Below are positions 27,392 to 37,331 of a stretch of DNA of 64,000 nucleotides, in pieces (the stretch's first letter is position 1; each line of letters opens with the position of its first letter). The stretch is taken from positions 124,001 through 188,000 of the forward strand of contig CAWGIX010000013.1 in assembly GCA_963822705.1 (NCBI GenBank). Reading direction: 5' to 3'. This DNA comes from CAVRQM01 sp963822705 (GTDB lineage Bacteria > Pseudomonadota > Alphaproteobacteria > Acetobacterales > Acetobacteraceae). The notes under the pieces were generated by a model, which was not told the origin of the DNA, searched no databases, and was given only the letters and a program-made list of their open reading frames with translations. Both the position numbers and the translations under genes were made by a program.

Positions 27392-27511
27392 GGCGGTGCG
27401 CTGCCCCCCCGCAATTGGTGTTCGCCGCATGGGCTTTGCCGGATCGCCATGCATGCGATACAGGGAGGCTATACTGGGGATACGCAAGGGTGCCAGTCAC
27501 CCGCAGCGGCA

Positions 27512-28672
27512 ATGTGCATGGACGTAATCTCGTCGCCGGGAACAGTCAGCCAGCTGCGGATCGCCTCGGTGGAGGCCTTGCATCTGCGCCTCCCGCAGGT
27601 CGAGCAGAAAGCCGACGGCACCCAGGAAGTGCTGCTGGCGCGCGTCGTCACCGATAGCGGTATCGTCGGATACGGCGAAGCGGTGTCGAACTCCACCGTG
27701 GCGCGTGCCATCATTGAGGCGCCGCGCTCGGCGCCGTTCCGCCACGGCCTAGGCGTTGCCCTGATGGGCGCCGACGCGCTCGATCCGCCTTCGCGCTGGC
27801 TCGACATGTACAACGCCAGCCGCTGGTATGGACGCCGCGGCGCTGCAATCCACGCCATGGCCGCCGTCGACACCGCGCTCTGGGACATCGTCGGCCAACA
27901 CCACGGGAAACCCTGCCACGCGGTATGGGGCACGCGGCGGCAGCGTTTTCGCGCCTACGCCAGCGTGCTGTTCCTCGATACGCCGAAAGCGACGGCGGGG
28001 CTCGCCGCCTCACTCGCCGAGCGCGGTTTTTCCGCAATAAAACTCGGCTGGGGTCGATTTGGGCAGGACCGGGACTGGGATTGCGCCGTGCTCGCCGAAG
28101 TTCGCGCGGCGATCGGCCACAAGATCGACCTGATGGTGGACGCGGGCCGCGTCTGGCGCGCGGACGAGGCGATCGCGCGCGCGCCCGAACTGTTCGACCG
28201 GTTCGGCCTGCTCTGGCTCGAAGAGCCGCTGCACGAGGACGATACGGAGGGCTACGGTCGTTTGGCCGGCAGTCTTCCCGCGGCGGCGCGCATCGCGACC
28301 GGCGAGACGGAAGAACGTGAAAGCGATTTTGCGGCACTGCTCGACCGCGGCGTGCGCGCGATCCAGCCGGATGTCGGGCGTGCCGGCGGCCTGACCGTGT
28401 GCCTCCGCCTATCGAGCCTGGCGCATCGGCGCGGCGCCTGGTGCGTGCCGCACTGTTTTGGCACCGGCGTGAACCTGGCCGCATCGGCGCAGTGGATGGC
28501 CAGCGCCGAGGAGGCGCCATTCATGGAATATCCGGTGACCCACTCGCCACTGCGCAACGATCTGGTGACCGGGTTGCCGCAAATGGTGGAGGGCATGGTC
28601 GTGGCTGGCGAGCGGCCCGGCCTCGGCATCCGGCTCGACCAGCCCACCCTCGATCGTTTCCGAGTCGCCTGA
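27512..28672 (+). CDS. Mandelate racemase/enolase superfamily enzyme
   Basis: Encodes about 386 residues: N-terminal capping domain, then a TIM barrel. Metal ligands follow the usual order, Asp in LMVDAGRVW, Glu in WLEEPLHED, Glu in ATGETEERE. The general base pair is Asp in IQPDVGRAGG with His in CVPHCFGTG. The second-strand motif reads AIKLGWGRFG, one lysine followed by Gly-Trp in place of K-x-K; this belongs to an uncharacterised subgroup. Expected chemistry is proton abstraction next to a carboxylate (sugar-acid dehydration or epimerisation). Starts at 27512 or 27518 are both possible. It is followed after eight bases by the flavoprotein gene. Confidence 0.85.
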   Translation: MCMDVISSPGTVSQLRIASVEALHLRLPQVEQKADGTQEVLLARVVTDSGIVGYGEAVSNSTVARAIIEAPRSAPFRHGLGVALMGADALDPPSRWLDMYNASRWYGRRGAAIHAMAAVDTALWDIVGQHHGKPCHAVWGTRRQRFRAYASVLFLDTPKATAGLAASLAERGFSAIKLGWGRFGQDRDWDCAVLAEVRAAIGHKIDLMVDAGRVWRADEAIARAPELFDRFGLLWLEEPLHEDDTEGYGRLAGSLPAAARIATGETEERESDFAALLDRGVRAIQPDVGRAGGLTVCLRLSSLAHRRGAWCVPHCFGTGVNLAASAQWMASAEEAPFMEYPVTHSPLRNDLVTGLPQMVEGMVVAGERPGLGIRLDQPTLDRFRVA

Positions 28673-28680
28673 AGACCCTG

Positions 28681-30876
28681 ATGCCGCGCAACCCGCATTA
28701 CGACGTCTTGTTCGAGCCGGTCCGTATTGGCCCCAAGATCTTGAAGAACCGGTTCTACCAAGTGCCGCAATGCACCGGCGCGGGAGTCCTGAAACCCGGG
28801 GCAAATGCCGCGCATCGCGCCGTCAAGGCCGAAGGCGGCTGGGCCGCGCTGTGTACCGAGTCCTGCTCGATTCATCCCGAAATCAACCAGACGCTCGCCA
28901 TCTGCACCACGATCTGGGACGAGGGCGATGTCATCAACCACCGCTACATGACCGACGAGTGCCATAAATGGGGTGCGCTGGCCGGCATCGAACTCGGCGC
29001 TGGTGGCGTCAAGGACAATCTGCAGACGCGCTACGTGGCAGCCGCCTTCGACCGGTTTCCCTCCGCCGGCATTCCGAAAGTGTACACCTACGAGGCGCGC
29101 GAGGAGGATGTGCGGCGGATCATGACCATGTACGCCGACGCCGCGCGGCGCGCGATCGATGCGGGGTTTGACATTCTCTACATCCACGGTGCGGCCGGCG
29201 TGTTTCCCATGCACGCCCTGTCCCGCCATTTCAACCGGCGCACCGACCGTTACGGCGGCAGCTTCGAGAACCGCGCCCGGTTCTGGATCGAGGCGATCGA
29301 GACGATCCGCGACGTGGCTGACGGACAATGCGCCATTGCGACCCGCATTGCCATCGACGACCTGTCCGGGCCATGGGGCATGGAGCTGCACGACGAGGGG
29401 CTCCGTTTCGTCGAACTGGTGACGCGCCTCGGGTTGCTCGATCTGTGGGACGTCATCATCGGCGGCGCCGGTGAGGACAAGTGGGGCGAGGATTTCGGGC
29501 CCATCCCGCTTTTACAAGAGCAACCATCAGGCGCCATGGAACCGCGAGGTCAAGCGCATCGCCAAGGTGCCGGTGGTTGGTGTCGGCCGTTTCACCGATC
29601 CCGACGAGATGGTCAGGATTATCCGATCCGGCCAGCTCGACATCATCGGCGCCGCGCGACCCTCGATCGCGGACCCGTTTTTGCCGCGCAAGATCGAGGA
29701 AGGCCGCGCCGAGGACATTTGCGAGTGCATCGGGTGCAACGTCTGCATTTCGCGCTTCAACCTGGGCAACACGATCATCTGCACCCAGAACCCGACCGCC
29801 ATGGAGGAGTACCGACGCGACTGGCATCCGGAGCGGTTCGAGCCGGCACCGAACGCGGCCACGGCGCTTGTGGTAGGCGCCGGGCCGGCCGGCCTCGAAT
29901 GCGCCCGCGTGCTCGGCCTGCGCGGCTACCGGGTTACACTCGTCGAAGCGGAGGCCACACTGGGCGGGCATCTCCGCTCGGTGACGCGGCTGCCGGGTCT
30001 CGCCGAGTGGGGCCGCGTCATCGGGTATCGCGAAACCCAGCTGAACCGCATGGCGAACGTGGAGATTTTGCGCGGTGCCGGCATGGCGGGCGCCGACGAT
30101 GTGCTGGAGTTCGGGGCTGCACGCATCGTGCTCGCGACCGGCGCGCGCTGGGTCGGCGACGGGCTCGGCGCCACCGGACCCGACGCCGTGCCGGGTGCGG
30201 ACGCCGCAGAACCCTATTGCGTCACGCCGGATCAGTATTTTGCCGGCAAGACGATCGGCGACCGCGTGGTGATTCTCGATGCGGACGGGTACTTCATGGC
30301 CATCGGCATAGCCGAGGCTTTGGCCGACCAGGGCCGAGCAGGTGACTATCCTCACGCATTTCGAGAAGATGTCGCCGATGACGGAGCTCACGCTGGAAAG
30401 CTACAATCTCAGGCGCATGATGCGGGAAAAAGGGATTGAGGAGCGGATCGGGCATTGGGTTGACTGCCTGCGGCGCTCTGACGGGCAGGTCGAGGTGGTT
30501 GCCTACGATCTGTATCGCGACGGCTCGCAGCGTACCAGCGAGCCGGCAAACGGCAAATTTCCGCGCCGGCTCGGCAATACCGCGGAGATTTTGACCTGCG
30601 ACACCGTCGTGCTGTGCACGGCGCGCGAATCGCGCACCGAGCTCTATGACGCACTCATTGCCCGCCGCGACGAGTGGAGCGACAGGGGCATCGAGGTCGT
30701 CGCTCGCGCCGGGGAATGCCTGGCCCCGCGTTATCTCGCCGACGCGATCTTTGACGGCCACCGGATCGCGCGCGAGTTCGAATTACCCGAACCCGGAGCG
30801 TCCAAAAGCGATGATCCGGGAGCGACAGATCTGGGGCCACGACGTCTACCCGAAGCTCGGGAGCGTCGTGCTCTGA
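28681..30876 (+). CDS. Trimethylamine/dimethylamine-dehydrogenase-like flavoprotein; three frame breaks
   Basis: About 730 residues when joined, the size of TMA/DMA/histamine dehydrogenases. The N-terminal old-yellow-enzyme barrel begins YDVLFEPVRIGPKILKNRFY and includes IDAGFDILYIHGAAGVFPMH. The iron-sulphur motif is CECIGCNVC with a further Cys 12 residues on (FNLGNTIIC). A FAD/ADP-binding region follows (ALVVGAGPAGLECARVLGLR) and a C-terminal dinucleotide domain ending WGHDVYPKLGSVVL. Frame changes near 29515, 30345 and 30790. Relatives oxidise amines or N-methylated betaines; with the enolase-like gene it probably demethylates or deaminates an N-substituted acid. Confidence 0.85.
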
Positions 30877-31099
30877 ATTTAGCCGTGGGCCGTCGCAGTC
30901 CCAAAAGCAAGACGCTACGCATCTTCGCCGTCATGACCACGGACGCGAACGGCGCCACGCGCCAGCTCCACGACCGCGTGCCATAAGTGGAGCGGTTAAC
31001 AATATCCGGAACAACGATACCGACTGCTCGACCGCTCACGATCCGCACGCGCCAAGATGGCCCATGCGAGAGCGACCGGAGCATCGTTGCCGTGCTAAA

Positions 31100-32297
31100 C
31101 TAGTGATTCCCGACCATCACTAACCCGGCACCTGCCTGCGAGGTATCGTATGAAGCGCCGCTGGCCTCGTTATTTTCGAGAGTGACGTTCGTTGCTCCAG
31201 CAATGGCGAATCCTGGCTTGTGGATATTACCCATCTGCACGTCATTATGTTTCACTTTGATATGATCCCCCACGGAAGATTCGGGAGTGGGAAGACGTTC
31301 ACTCCATACGCGATGGTGCTGCTCACGACGTTGTCCGACACGGTCGAGTTCGTGACCGGACCGACAACGTTGATCCCGCATAGAGCAACGTTCAGCGTAT
31401 TCTTTGTCACGATGGCACCGGTGACGTCGCCATAGACACGGACCCCGGCCTGTTGGGTGTCGTTGACCGTGTTGCCTTGCACCGTGAATGGCCCGATCGT
31501 TGCCAAGAACCGCCGCCAGCTATCGGGTCGCAACTGAGCAAGATATCGCCGCCGGTTACCTCGTTTCCGTCGCCCGCGTCGGGGCCGCCGATCATCCCGT
31601 TGCTGGTGCGTCTGTCGAAGTCGATATCGTCCCAAGTGCTGCCCGGGACGTTGTCAAGATTATTGTGGTCAGCGCGTGATGCTTGCAATGTCACCCCGTC
31701 AGCAAAGTCGTAGGGGGCTGGCATCCTTGCGTTACCACTGACGTAGAAGCCCGCGTGGCGGTTGTGATGCGTGTAGATGCCAGTTGCTGTGATCTGCGAC
31801 CCAGCGATGGAAATGCCGCCAAGGCCATTCCGAGTTCCGACATTGAAGATGAATGACTGCGTGACGCCACCCTCGACTACCACGCCTCGGCCGATCTTCT
31901 TCGCGCCCTTGGCGTTGGCGTGCAGTCTGCCGTCGATCGTAAGGTTGCTGACGGTGAATTCGCCGCCCCGATAGTCGGTTTTTGTAAGACCGACCCTAAC
32001 GACATCAAAATTAAGCGGCGCGCTCGCCTGCAAGATCGTCTTGCCCATGCCGGCACCGTTCAGCGTCGTGCCTGGAACGGGCATCACCAGCCCATGCGAC
32101 AGGTGACATGTGCCAGCGGCAATTTGGATGACGCCACCGGTGGCCAGCAGACCGTTGAGGGCAAGCGACTGGTCGCCCGTGCCACAAGTGAACACAGGCT
32201 GCTGAACACTGTAAGGATTGACTACAGGTGCGTGCTGATCGGTGCCTGCAAGCGCAGGTGAGGCCAGTGACGTCGCCGCGAGAAGGATGGTGCGCAA
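31100..32297 (-). CDS. Secreted right-handed beta-helix protein; two frame breaks
   Basis: Signal peptide (MRTILLAATSLASPALAG; start TTG at 32297) followed by parallel beta-helix turns rich in Asn and Gly, such as FTVSNLTIDGRLHANAKG, IAGSQITATGIYTHHNRHAG, FTVQGNTVNDTQQAGVRVYG and VTNSTVSDNVVSS. Frame changes near 31505 and 31270. Such PbH1/pectate-lyase-like folds bind or cleave polysaccharides; I see no catalytic signature that decides. The small gene just upstream ends five bases before the TTG, so the two are coupled. Confidence 0.7.
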
Positions 32298-32301
32298 GCC
32301 T

Positions 32302-32525
32302 CTACGTCCCCTTTGTTCCTAACTCCTTCAGCCACACACTACAGCATCTCGCAACAGGGATTGACGGCCCACAGTGCATCGGGGCCGGCTGACAGGGGCG
32401 CCTCTTCAGGACGACGAAGCCCGACCGATCCAGGTGCTCGACCAAGTGCTGCGCGGTGATGCGGGCCATCATTCCATCGCCGTATGGACGCGCCGCCGCT
32501 TGTCATAACGGAGTACGAACGCCAT
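32302..32525 (-). CDS. Small basic protein, unknown; one frame break
   Basis: Reading through one missing base near 32474 gives about 74 residues: MAFVLRYDKRRRVHTA, then MMARITAQHLVEHLDRSGFV and a tail with KRRPCQPAPMHCG, ending at a TAG just before the beta-helix gene. The pattern of an N-terminal basic strand, a helix ending GFVV-x-K-R and a short variable tail occurs in small uncharacterised proteins of alphaproteobacteria as far as I recall. It is too short and broken to show as a single frame. Function unknown. Confidence 0.55.
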
Positions 32526-32640
32526 TGTCTGCGTCAGGTCCGCAGGATCGGCAGTCCGGAACGGCTGCGGGCCGATGCTGGGGGATGATCGGTGCGTCGG
32601 ATGGCGGCCTCGCTGGACATCCGGCGGACGGTAGCGAAGG

Positions 32641-33552
32641 CTAGCCGCGCGGATGCGTGCTCCGCCACACCTCCAGCAGCCGCCTCTCGTCCACCGACGT
32701 GTAGCGCTGGGTGGTGGACAGGCTGGCATGGCCCAGCAACTCCTGGATGGAGCGCAAATCCGCCCCGCCCGCCAGCAGATGCGTGGCAAAGGAATGCCGC
32801 AGCGCGTGCGGCGTGGCGTGCTCCGGCAGCCCGGCCAGCCGCCGAAACAGGCGCATGTCGCGCTGCGCCACCGCCGGATCGAGTCGCGCGCCGCGCACCC
32901 CCACGAACAGCGGCGCATCCGCGGCGGCGCCTGGGCGCAGGCGCAGCCAGGCAGCAACCGCCTCGCGCACGGCCGGCAGTACCGGCACCACCCGCTCCTT
33001 GCCCCCCTTGCCCAGCACACGCAACGGCGTGGTCCGGCCAGGCAGCGGGGCCTCGGCCACGTTTAGGCCCAGCGCCTCGGCGATGCGCAGCCCGCACCCG
33101 TACAGCAGCGTGAACAGTGCCGTGTCGCGCGCCCGGACAAACGCGCTCTCGAACACTTCGCCGCCTTCGACCGCGATGCTGCGGGCCTGCTCCTCCGGGA
33201 GCGCCCGCGGAATCGGCTTTTTTGCCCGCGGGGTAGCCAGCAGCCGGAGCTGCGGGTTGGCCACGCCGTGCCGGCGCGCGAGCCATCGGAAAAAGCTCCG
33301 CGCCGCCGAGAGGTGCCGGGCGCGCGTTGCATTGCCCAGGCCACGTGCGGCGTCCCACGCCAGCCAGGCCCGCAGATCGGCGGCGCGCAGCCCCGCCAGC
33401 GCACAGAAATCCGGCTCGGCTCCGAGATGGCCGGTCAGGAAGCTGAGCAGGCGGGCCAAATCAGCTCCATAAGCCTCGACGGTCAGCGCCGAGGCTTTGC
33501 GCTCATGCTCCAGCCAAACCAAGAACTCCTGCCGCGCCGCCTCCGCGAGCAC
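32641..33552 (-). CDS. xerC: Tyrosine recombinase XerC
   Basis: Site-specific recombinase that resolves chromosome dimers with XerD at dif. The 303-residue intact protein has the N-terminal SAM-like core-binding domain (FLVWLEHERKASALTVEAYG). All catalytic residues are visible: Arg in YGCGLRIAEALGLN, Lys in LGKGGKERVVP, His-x-x-Arg in PHALRHSFATHLL, His in LLGHASLSTTQ and Tyr in RYTSVD. It lies 11 bases beyond the transaldolase stop on the same strand. No phage or integron genes surround it, so a housekeeping XerC is more likely than an element integrase. Confidence 0.93.
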   Translation of the reverse strand: MLAEAARQEFLVWLEHERKASALTVEAYGADLARLLSFLTGHLGAEPDFCALAGLRAADLRAWLAWDAARGLGNATRARHLSAARSFFRWLARRHGVANPQLRLLATPRAKKPIPRALPEEQARSIAVEGGEVFESAFVRARDTALFTLLYGCGLRIAEALGLNVAEAPLPGRTTPLRVLGKGGKERVVPVLPAVREAVAAWLRLRPGAAADAPLFVGVRGARLDPAVAQRDMRLFRRLAGLPEHATPHALRHSFATHLLAGGADLRSIQELLGHASLSTTQRYTSVDERRLLEVWRSTHPRG

Positions 33553-33563
33553 GGGCTGAGCAA

Positions 33564-34243
33564 TTACTCGGCGGCCTGCTTCAGCTCCTCGATCTGCTGG
33601 CCGGTTTTTGCCCAGTCGGCGGCGAAACTCGCCAAGCCCTTGTCGGTGAGCGGATGCAGGTACAGCGAACGCAGCACCGAGGGCGGCATGGTCGCCACAT
33701 GGGCGCCGAGTTTCGCGGCCTGGATGACGTGCGAGGGGCCCCGCACGCTGGCCACCAGCACCTCGGTTTTCAGCGCCGGATAGTTCTCGTAGATGGCGAC
33801 GATCTCGGGGATCAGCCCCATGCCGTCCTCGCCCACATCATCCACCCGGCCGATGAAGGGCGAAATGAAGGTGGCGCCGGCCTTGGCCGCCATCAGCGCC
33901 TGCACCGGCGAGAAGCACAGCGTGACATTGACCATGCGTGCCGTCGTTGGACAGCGCGTTGCAGGCCTTCAGCCCGTCCCAGGTCAGCGGCACCTTGATG
34001 GCGATGTTCTTGGCGATCTTGGCGCAGCACGGCTTGCTTCCTTCATCATGCCGTCATAGTCGGTGGCAGTACTTCGGCGCTGACCGCGCCCGGGACGATG
34101 GCGCAGATCTCCTTCAGCACTTCGCATGGATCGCGCCCGGTCTTGGCGGCCAGCGAGGGATTGGTGGTGACGCCGTCCACCAGGCCGGTGGCGGCATATT
34201 CGCGGATTTCGGCGACATCGGCGGTATCGAGAAAGAATTTCAT
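33564..34243 (-). CDS. tal: Transaldolase (small TalC/FSA-like type); three frame breaks
   Basis: About 226 residues when joined. It begins MKFFLDTADVAEIREYAATG, with GVTTNPSLAAKTGRD, and ends ASFAADWAKTGQQIEELKQA. The Schiff-base lysine lies in NIAIKVPLTWDGLKACN in a middle segment that is in a third frame; ATFISPFIGRVDDVGEDGMG follows. Breaks are near 34065, 34030 and 33936. The enzyme moves dihydroxyacetone units in the pentose phosphate pathway. All parts are strongly conserved, so sequence errors are likelier than decay. Confidence 0.85.
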
Positions 34244-34363
34244 GGACTGGCCCTCGCACTGATTGATGCCGCGATCGCTGTAGACGATGGCGGGCGCGAA
34301 CATGAAGGCGGCGGCTGCAAGCGACGCCGGACGCCCATCGGGGCACTTTCAGCGTGTGCCGGC

Positions 34364-36517
34364 ATGCTGCTGCCGCTGCCGCTGCCCGGCGCCTATGACT
34401 ACAGCTGCCGGATGGCGTTTACGCGCGGCCGGGCGACGCTGGTTGCCGCGCCCGCTGGGCAACCGCGGGAAATTCTGGGCGTGGTGTGGGCGGAGCGGCC
34501 GAAGCCGGCGTGCCGGACAGTCGGCTGAAGCGCTGGCGGAACCGCTGGAGGCGCCCGCCGCTGCCGCGCCGATCTGTGCGACTTCATGGACTGGGTGGCC
34601 GACTACACGCTGGCCCCGCCGGGCGCGGTGCTGGCCATGGCGCTGCGCAGCGGCGCGCTTCGGCCGGAACCGACGCCGGTTCGGCTAGGGCCGCCGCATC
34701 CGTCCCCGAGCCGGCCGGGCTGAGCGAGGCGCGCAGCCGGGTGCTGGCGCGCCGCCTCGCGGGACCGGCCGAAGACGGCCCAATTGCCCGCGCGGCGGGG
34801 GTGGGGACCGGCCTGGTCCGCGCCATGGCGGCGGACGGGCTGCTGGTGCCGACCATCGTCGCGCCCGGCCGGGCTTTTGGCTTGCCTGACCCCGACCACC
34901 CCGGCCCGGCCCTGTCCGCGGATCAGGCCGCCTGCGCGGCGGTGCTGCGGCAGTCCGTGGCTGCAACAGAATTTTCGGTCGACGCTGCTGGATGGCGTGA
35001 CCGGCTCCGGAAAAACCGAAGTGTATCTCGAGGCGGTCGCCGCCGGCGCTGCGCGCCCGGCGGCAGGTGCTGATGCTGCTGCCGGAGATCGCCCTTACGG
35101 CCCAGTTGCTCGGGCGGTTCCAGGCGCGGTTCGGCTGCGGCCCGGGCGAATGGCACTCCGACCTGGCCTCACGGGTTCGCCGAATGACCTAGCGGGCGGT
35201 GCAGGCGGGCGAGGTGGGGGTGGTGGTGGGCGCGCGCTCGGCCCTGTTTCTGCCGTTCCCCGACCTGGGGCTGGTGGTGGTGGACGAGGAGCACGAGACG
35301 GCGTTCAAGCAGGAGGACGGGGTCACCTATCACGCCCGGGACATGGCGGTGGTGCGCGCCCGGCTGTGCGGCGCGCCGGCGGTGCTGGTTTCGGCCACGC
35401 CGAGCCTGGAAACCGTGACCAACGTGCAAGCCGGCCGCTACCGGCATCTGCAGCTGCCGCGCGCGCCACGGCGGCGCGGTCTTGCCGGAGATCGCACTGT
35501 TGGATCTGCGGGAAGATGCGCCGGAGCGGCGGAAGATTTTTGGCGCCGCCGCTGGTGCAGGCGGTGCGGGACACGCTGGCTCGCGGCGAGCAGGCGATGC
35601 TGTTCCTGAACCGCCGCGGCTATGCGCCGCTGACCTTGTGCCGCCGCTGCGGCCACAGGTTCGCCTGCCGGAACTGCACCGCCTGGCTGGTGGAGCACCG
35701 CGCGCGGGGCCGCCTCCAGTGCCATCACTGTGGCCACACCGAGCCGCCGCCGCCGGAGTGCCCGGCATGTGCCGCGGTGCAAAGCCTGGCCCCGGTGGGT
35801 CCGGGGGTGGAGCGGATCACCGAGGAGGCGCGCGACCTGTTTGCCGATGCGCGGCTGCTGGTGATGGCCAGCGACACTTTGCCGGGTCCGCACGCCGCCG
35901 CCGAGGCTGCTCGGCGCATTTTTTCCCGCGAGATCGACCTGATCGTGGGGACGCAGGTCGTGGCCAAGGGGTGGCACTTTCCGCACCTGACCCTGGTCGG
36001 CGTGGTGGATGCCGATTTGGGTTTGGGCGGCGGGGATCTGCGCGCGGCGGAGCGGACCGTGCAGCTGCTGCACCAGGTCGCCGGCCGGGCGGGGCGGGCA
36101 GAGGCGCCGGGAAAAGTGCTGCTGCAGACTTTTTCGCCCGAGCATCCGGTGATGCAGGCTTTGCTTCGCGGTGATTACGGTAATTTTCTGGCCCGCGAGG
36201 CGGCGGAACGCCGGCCAGGTTTTTGGCCGCCCTTCGGACGCCTGGCCGCGGTGATAATCAGCGCCGACACGGCCGAGGCAGCCGATGCGCTGGCCCGTGA
36301 CGTGGGCCGCGCGGCGCCTGCGGGCGACGGGTTTGTCGTGCTGGGCCCGGCGCCGGCGCCGCTGGCCATGCTGCGGGGCCGGCACCGACGGCGACTGCTG
36401 CTGAAAGCGCGACGCGAGGTAGCGGTGCAGCCGTTGCTGCGGGCCTGGCTGGCGCGCGTGCAGCCGCGGGGCACGGAACGGGTGGACGTGGACGTGGATC
36501 CGGTGAGTTTCCTTTGA
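34364..36517 (+). CDS. priA: Primosomal helicase PriA; many frame breaks and one in-frame stop
   Basis: Replication-restart helicase, about 720 residues if repaired. Seen in order: the N-terminal DNA-binding domain (MLLPLPLPGAYDYSCRMA and DFMDWVADYTLAPPGAVLAM), Walker A GVTGSGKTEVYLEAVA near 35010, LLPEIALTAQLLGRFQARFG, DEAH-like VVVDEEHETAFKQEDG, then the zinc-binding cysteines (CRRCGHRFACRNC, CHHCGHTEPPPPECPAC). The helicase motif SREIDLIVGTQVVAKGWHFP and VAGRAGRAEAPGKVLLQTFS follow. Shifts occur at least near 34510-34570, 34700, 34970, 35050, 35465 and 35540, and a TAG replaces the conserved Trp of T-W-R-A near 35190. It could be a dying gene or poor sequence. Confidence 0.85.
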
Positions 36518-36575
36518 CCCTTCACTTATGTATCGTATACGAAACAATATGGGCGTGCGTGGGCAGGCGGCCCAG

Positions 36576-37280
36576 TCAGGCCGGTTTTCGGATCGGCTCC
36601 AGCATCCAGATGCCGCGCCACTTGCGCCACTCCGTGCCGGGCTCGGTCCACTTCGGCTTGCGCTTATACGGCTCGGTGCGGACCGGACGCTTGCGCATCG
36701 GCTTTGCGGCCGGTTCGGTCGGGGCCGGTGCGGCGGGGTCCGGTGCGGCGGGGTCCGGTTCGGGGGCCGATGGTGCGGTTCGGCGAACCCGCTTCGGCAG
36801 AGGCGGCAGGAGCGCCGGGTCAGGCTTTAGCGCCAGCATCCAGAACATCGGCCGGAGCAGTCGCCCCGCCTGCGGCGCCTTGCGGAGCAACTCCTGCATC
36901 TCGGGATGCGGCCAGCAGCCGCTCCAAATCCCGCTGACAGGGCGCCACCCGCCACGTCCCCAGTTTCAGCAGCCAGCCGAACGGCTCGGGAAACGGGCGT
37001 TGTCGCTGGCGGGCTTTCGTCCTTTCCGGACCCGGGGCGGCCGGGGCGGCGGCAGCGGACCCGCCAGGGCCCGGGCGATCAGGGCAAGAAACCTTTTGCG
37101 GAGCTTCTGCAGCCTGATCCCGACCAGCTCCAGCAACTGCACGCTGATGAACGCCACCCCGGACATCCGGTCCGCATGCCAGCGTGCCCCCAGCCCCAGG
37201 ACCACCTCGTCGGCGAACCGGGCAAACCGCTCGGCGAGGCTGGCATCCGGTGGGAGCGGCGGGCGGGGGAGAAACCACAT
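36576..37280 (-). CDS. Proline-rich element protein, copy 2; two compensating frame breaks
   Basis: Second copy of the element gene. It starts MWFLPRPPLPPDASLAERFA; the frame slips near 37020, so the segment PFPEPFGWLLKLGTWRVAPC is read in another frame. It slips back near 36905 at MQELLRKAPQAGRLLRPMFW. From there the 107-codon 3' part is open and intact through the linker (PDPAAPDPAAPAPTEPAAKP) to LEPIRKPA. The second slip lies at the same base string as in copy 1. An alternative reading is that MQELLRKAP is the start of a separate overlapping gene. No domain recognised. Confidence 0.5.
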
Positions 37281-37288
37281 GTCAGGAG

Positions 37289-37317
37289 CACTAACACAAG
37301 CCGCGGGGAAAGGTCAA
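37289..37317 (-). promoter_or_regulatory. Promoter of element copy 2, predicted leaderless
   Basis: TTGACC (37317-37312) and TTAGTG (37294-37289) with a 17-base spacer, then 8 bases to the ATG at 37280. The layout equals copy 1; only the -10 last base and part of the spacer differ. Homology between the copies ends right outside the -35 box. Confidence 0.6.
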
Positions 37318-37331
37318 GAGATTTTGGTGTC

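Larger units (their letters stand above)
36540..37319. repeat. Dispersed element, copy 2 (~0.78 kb)
   Basis: Same orientation as copy 1 at 10438-11208 and about 26 kb away, with long identical runs (for example the 40-base stretch around the basic helix of the encoded protein). It begins 23 bases after the priA stop and ends at the TTGACC box. It is followed by a fragment of choV and then chrA. Length differs by about nine bases, within the proline-rich linker. Confidence 0.85.

Noticed and set aside
32641..33552. XerC gene as integrase of an island
   Set aside because: All features fit housekeeping XerC, and no attachment repeats, phage or cargo genes flank it.
35180..35195. TAG inside priA as a recoded codon
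   Set aside because: No recoding signals are visible, and the surrounding gene has many other defects, so error or decay is more likely.
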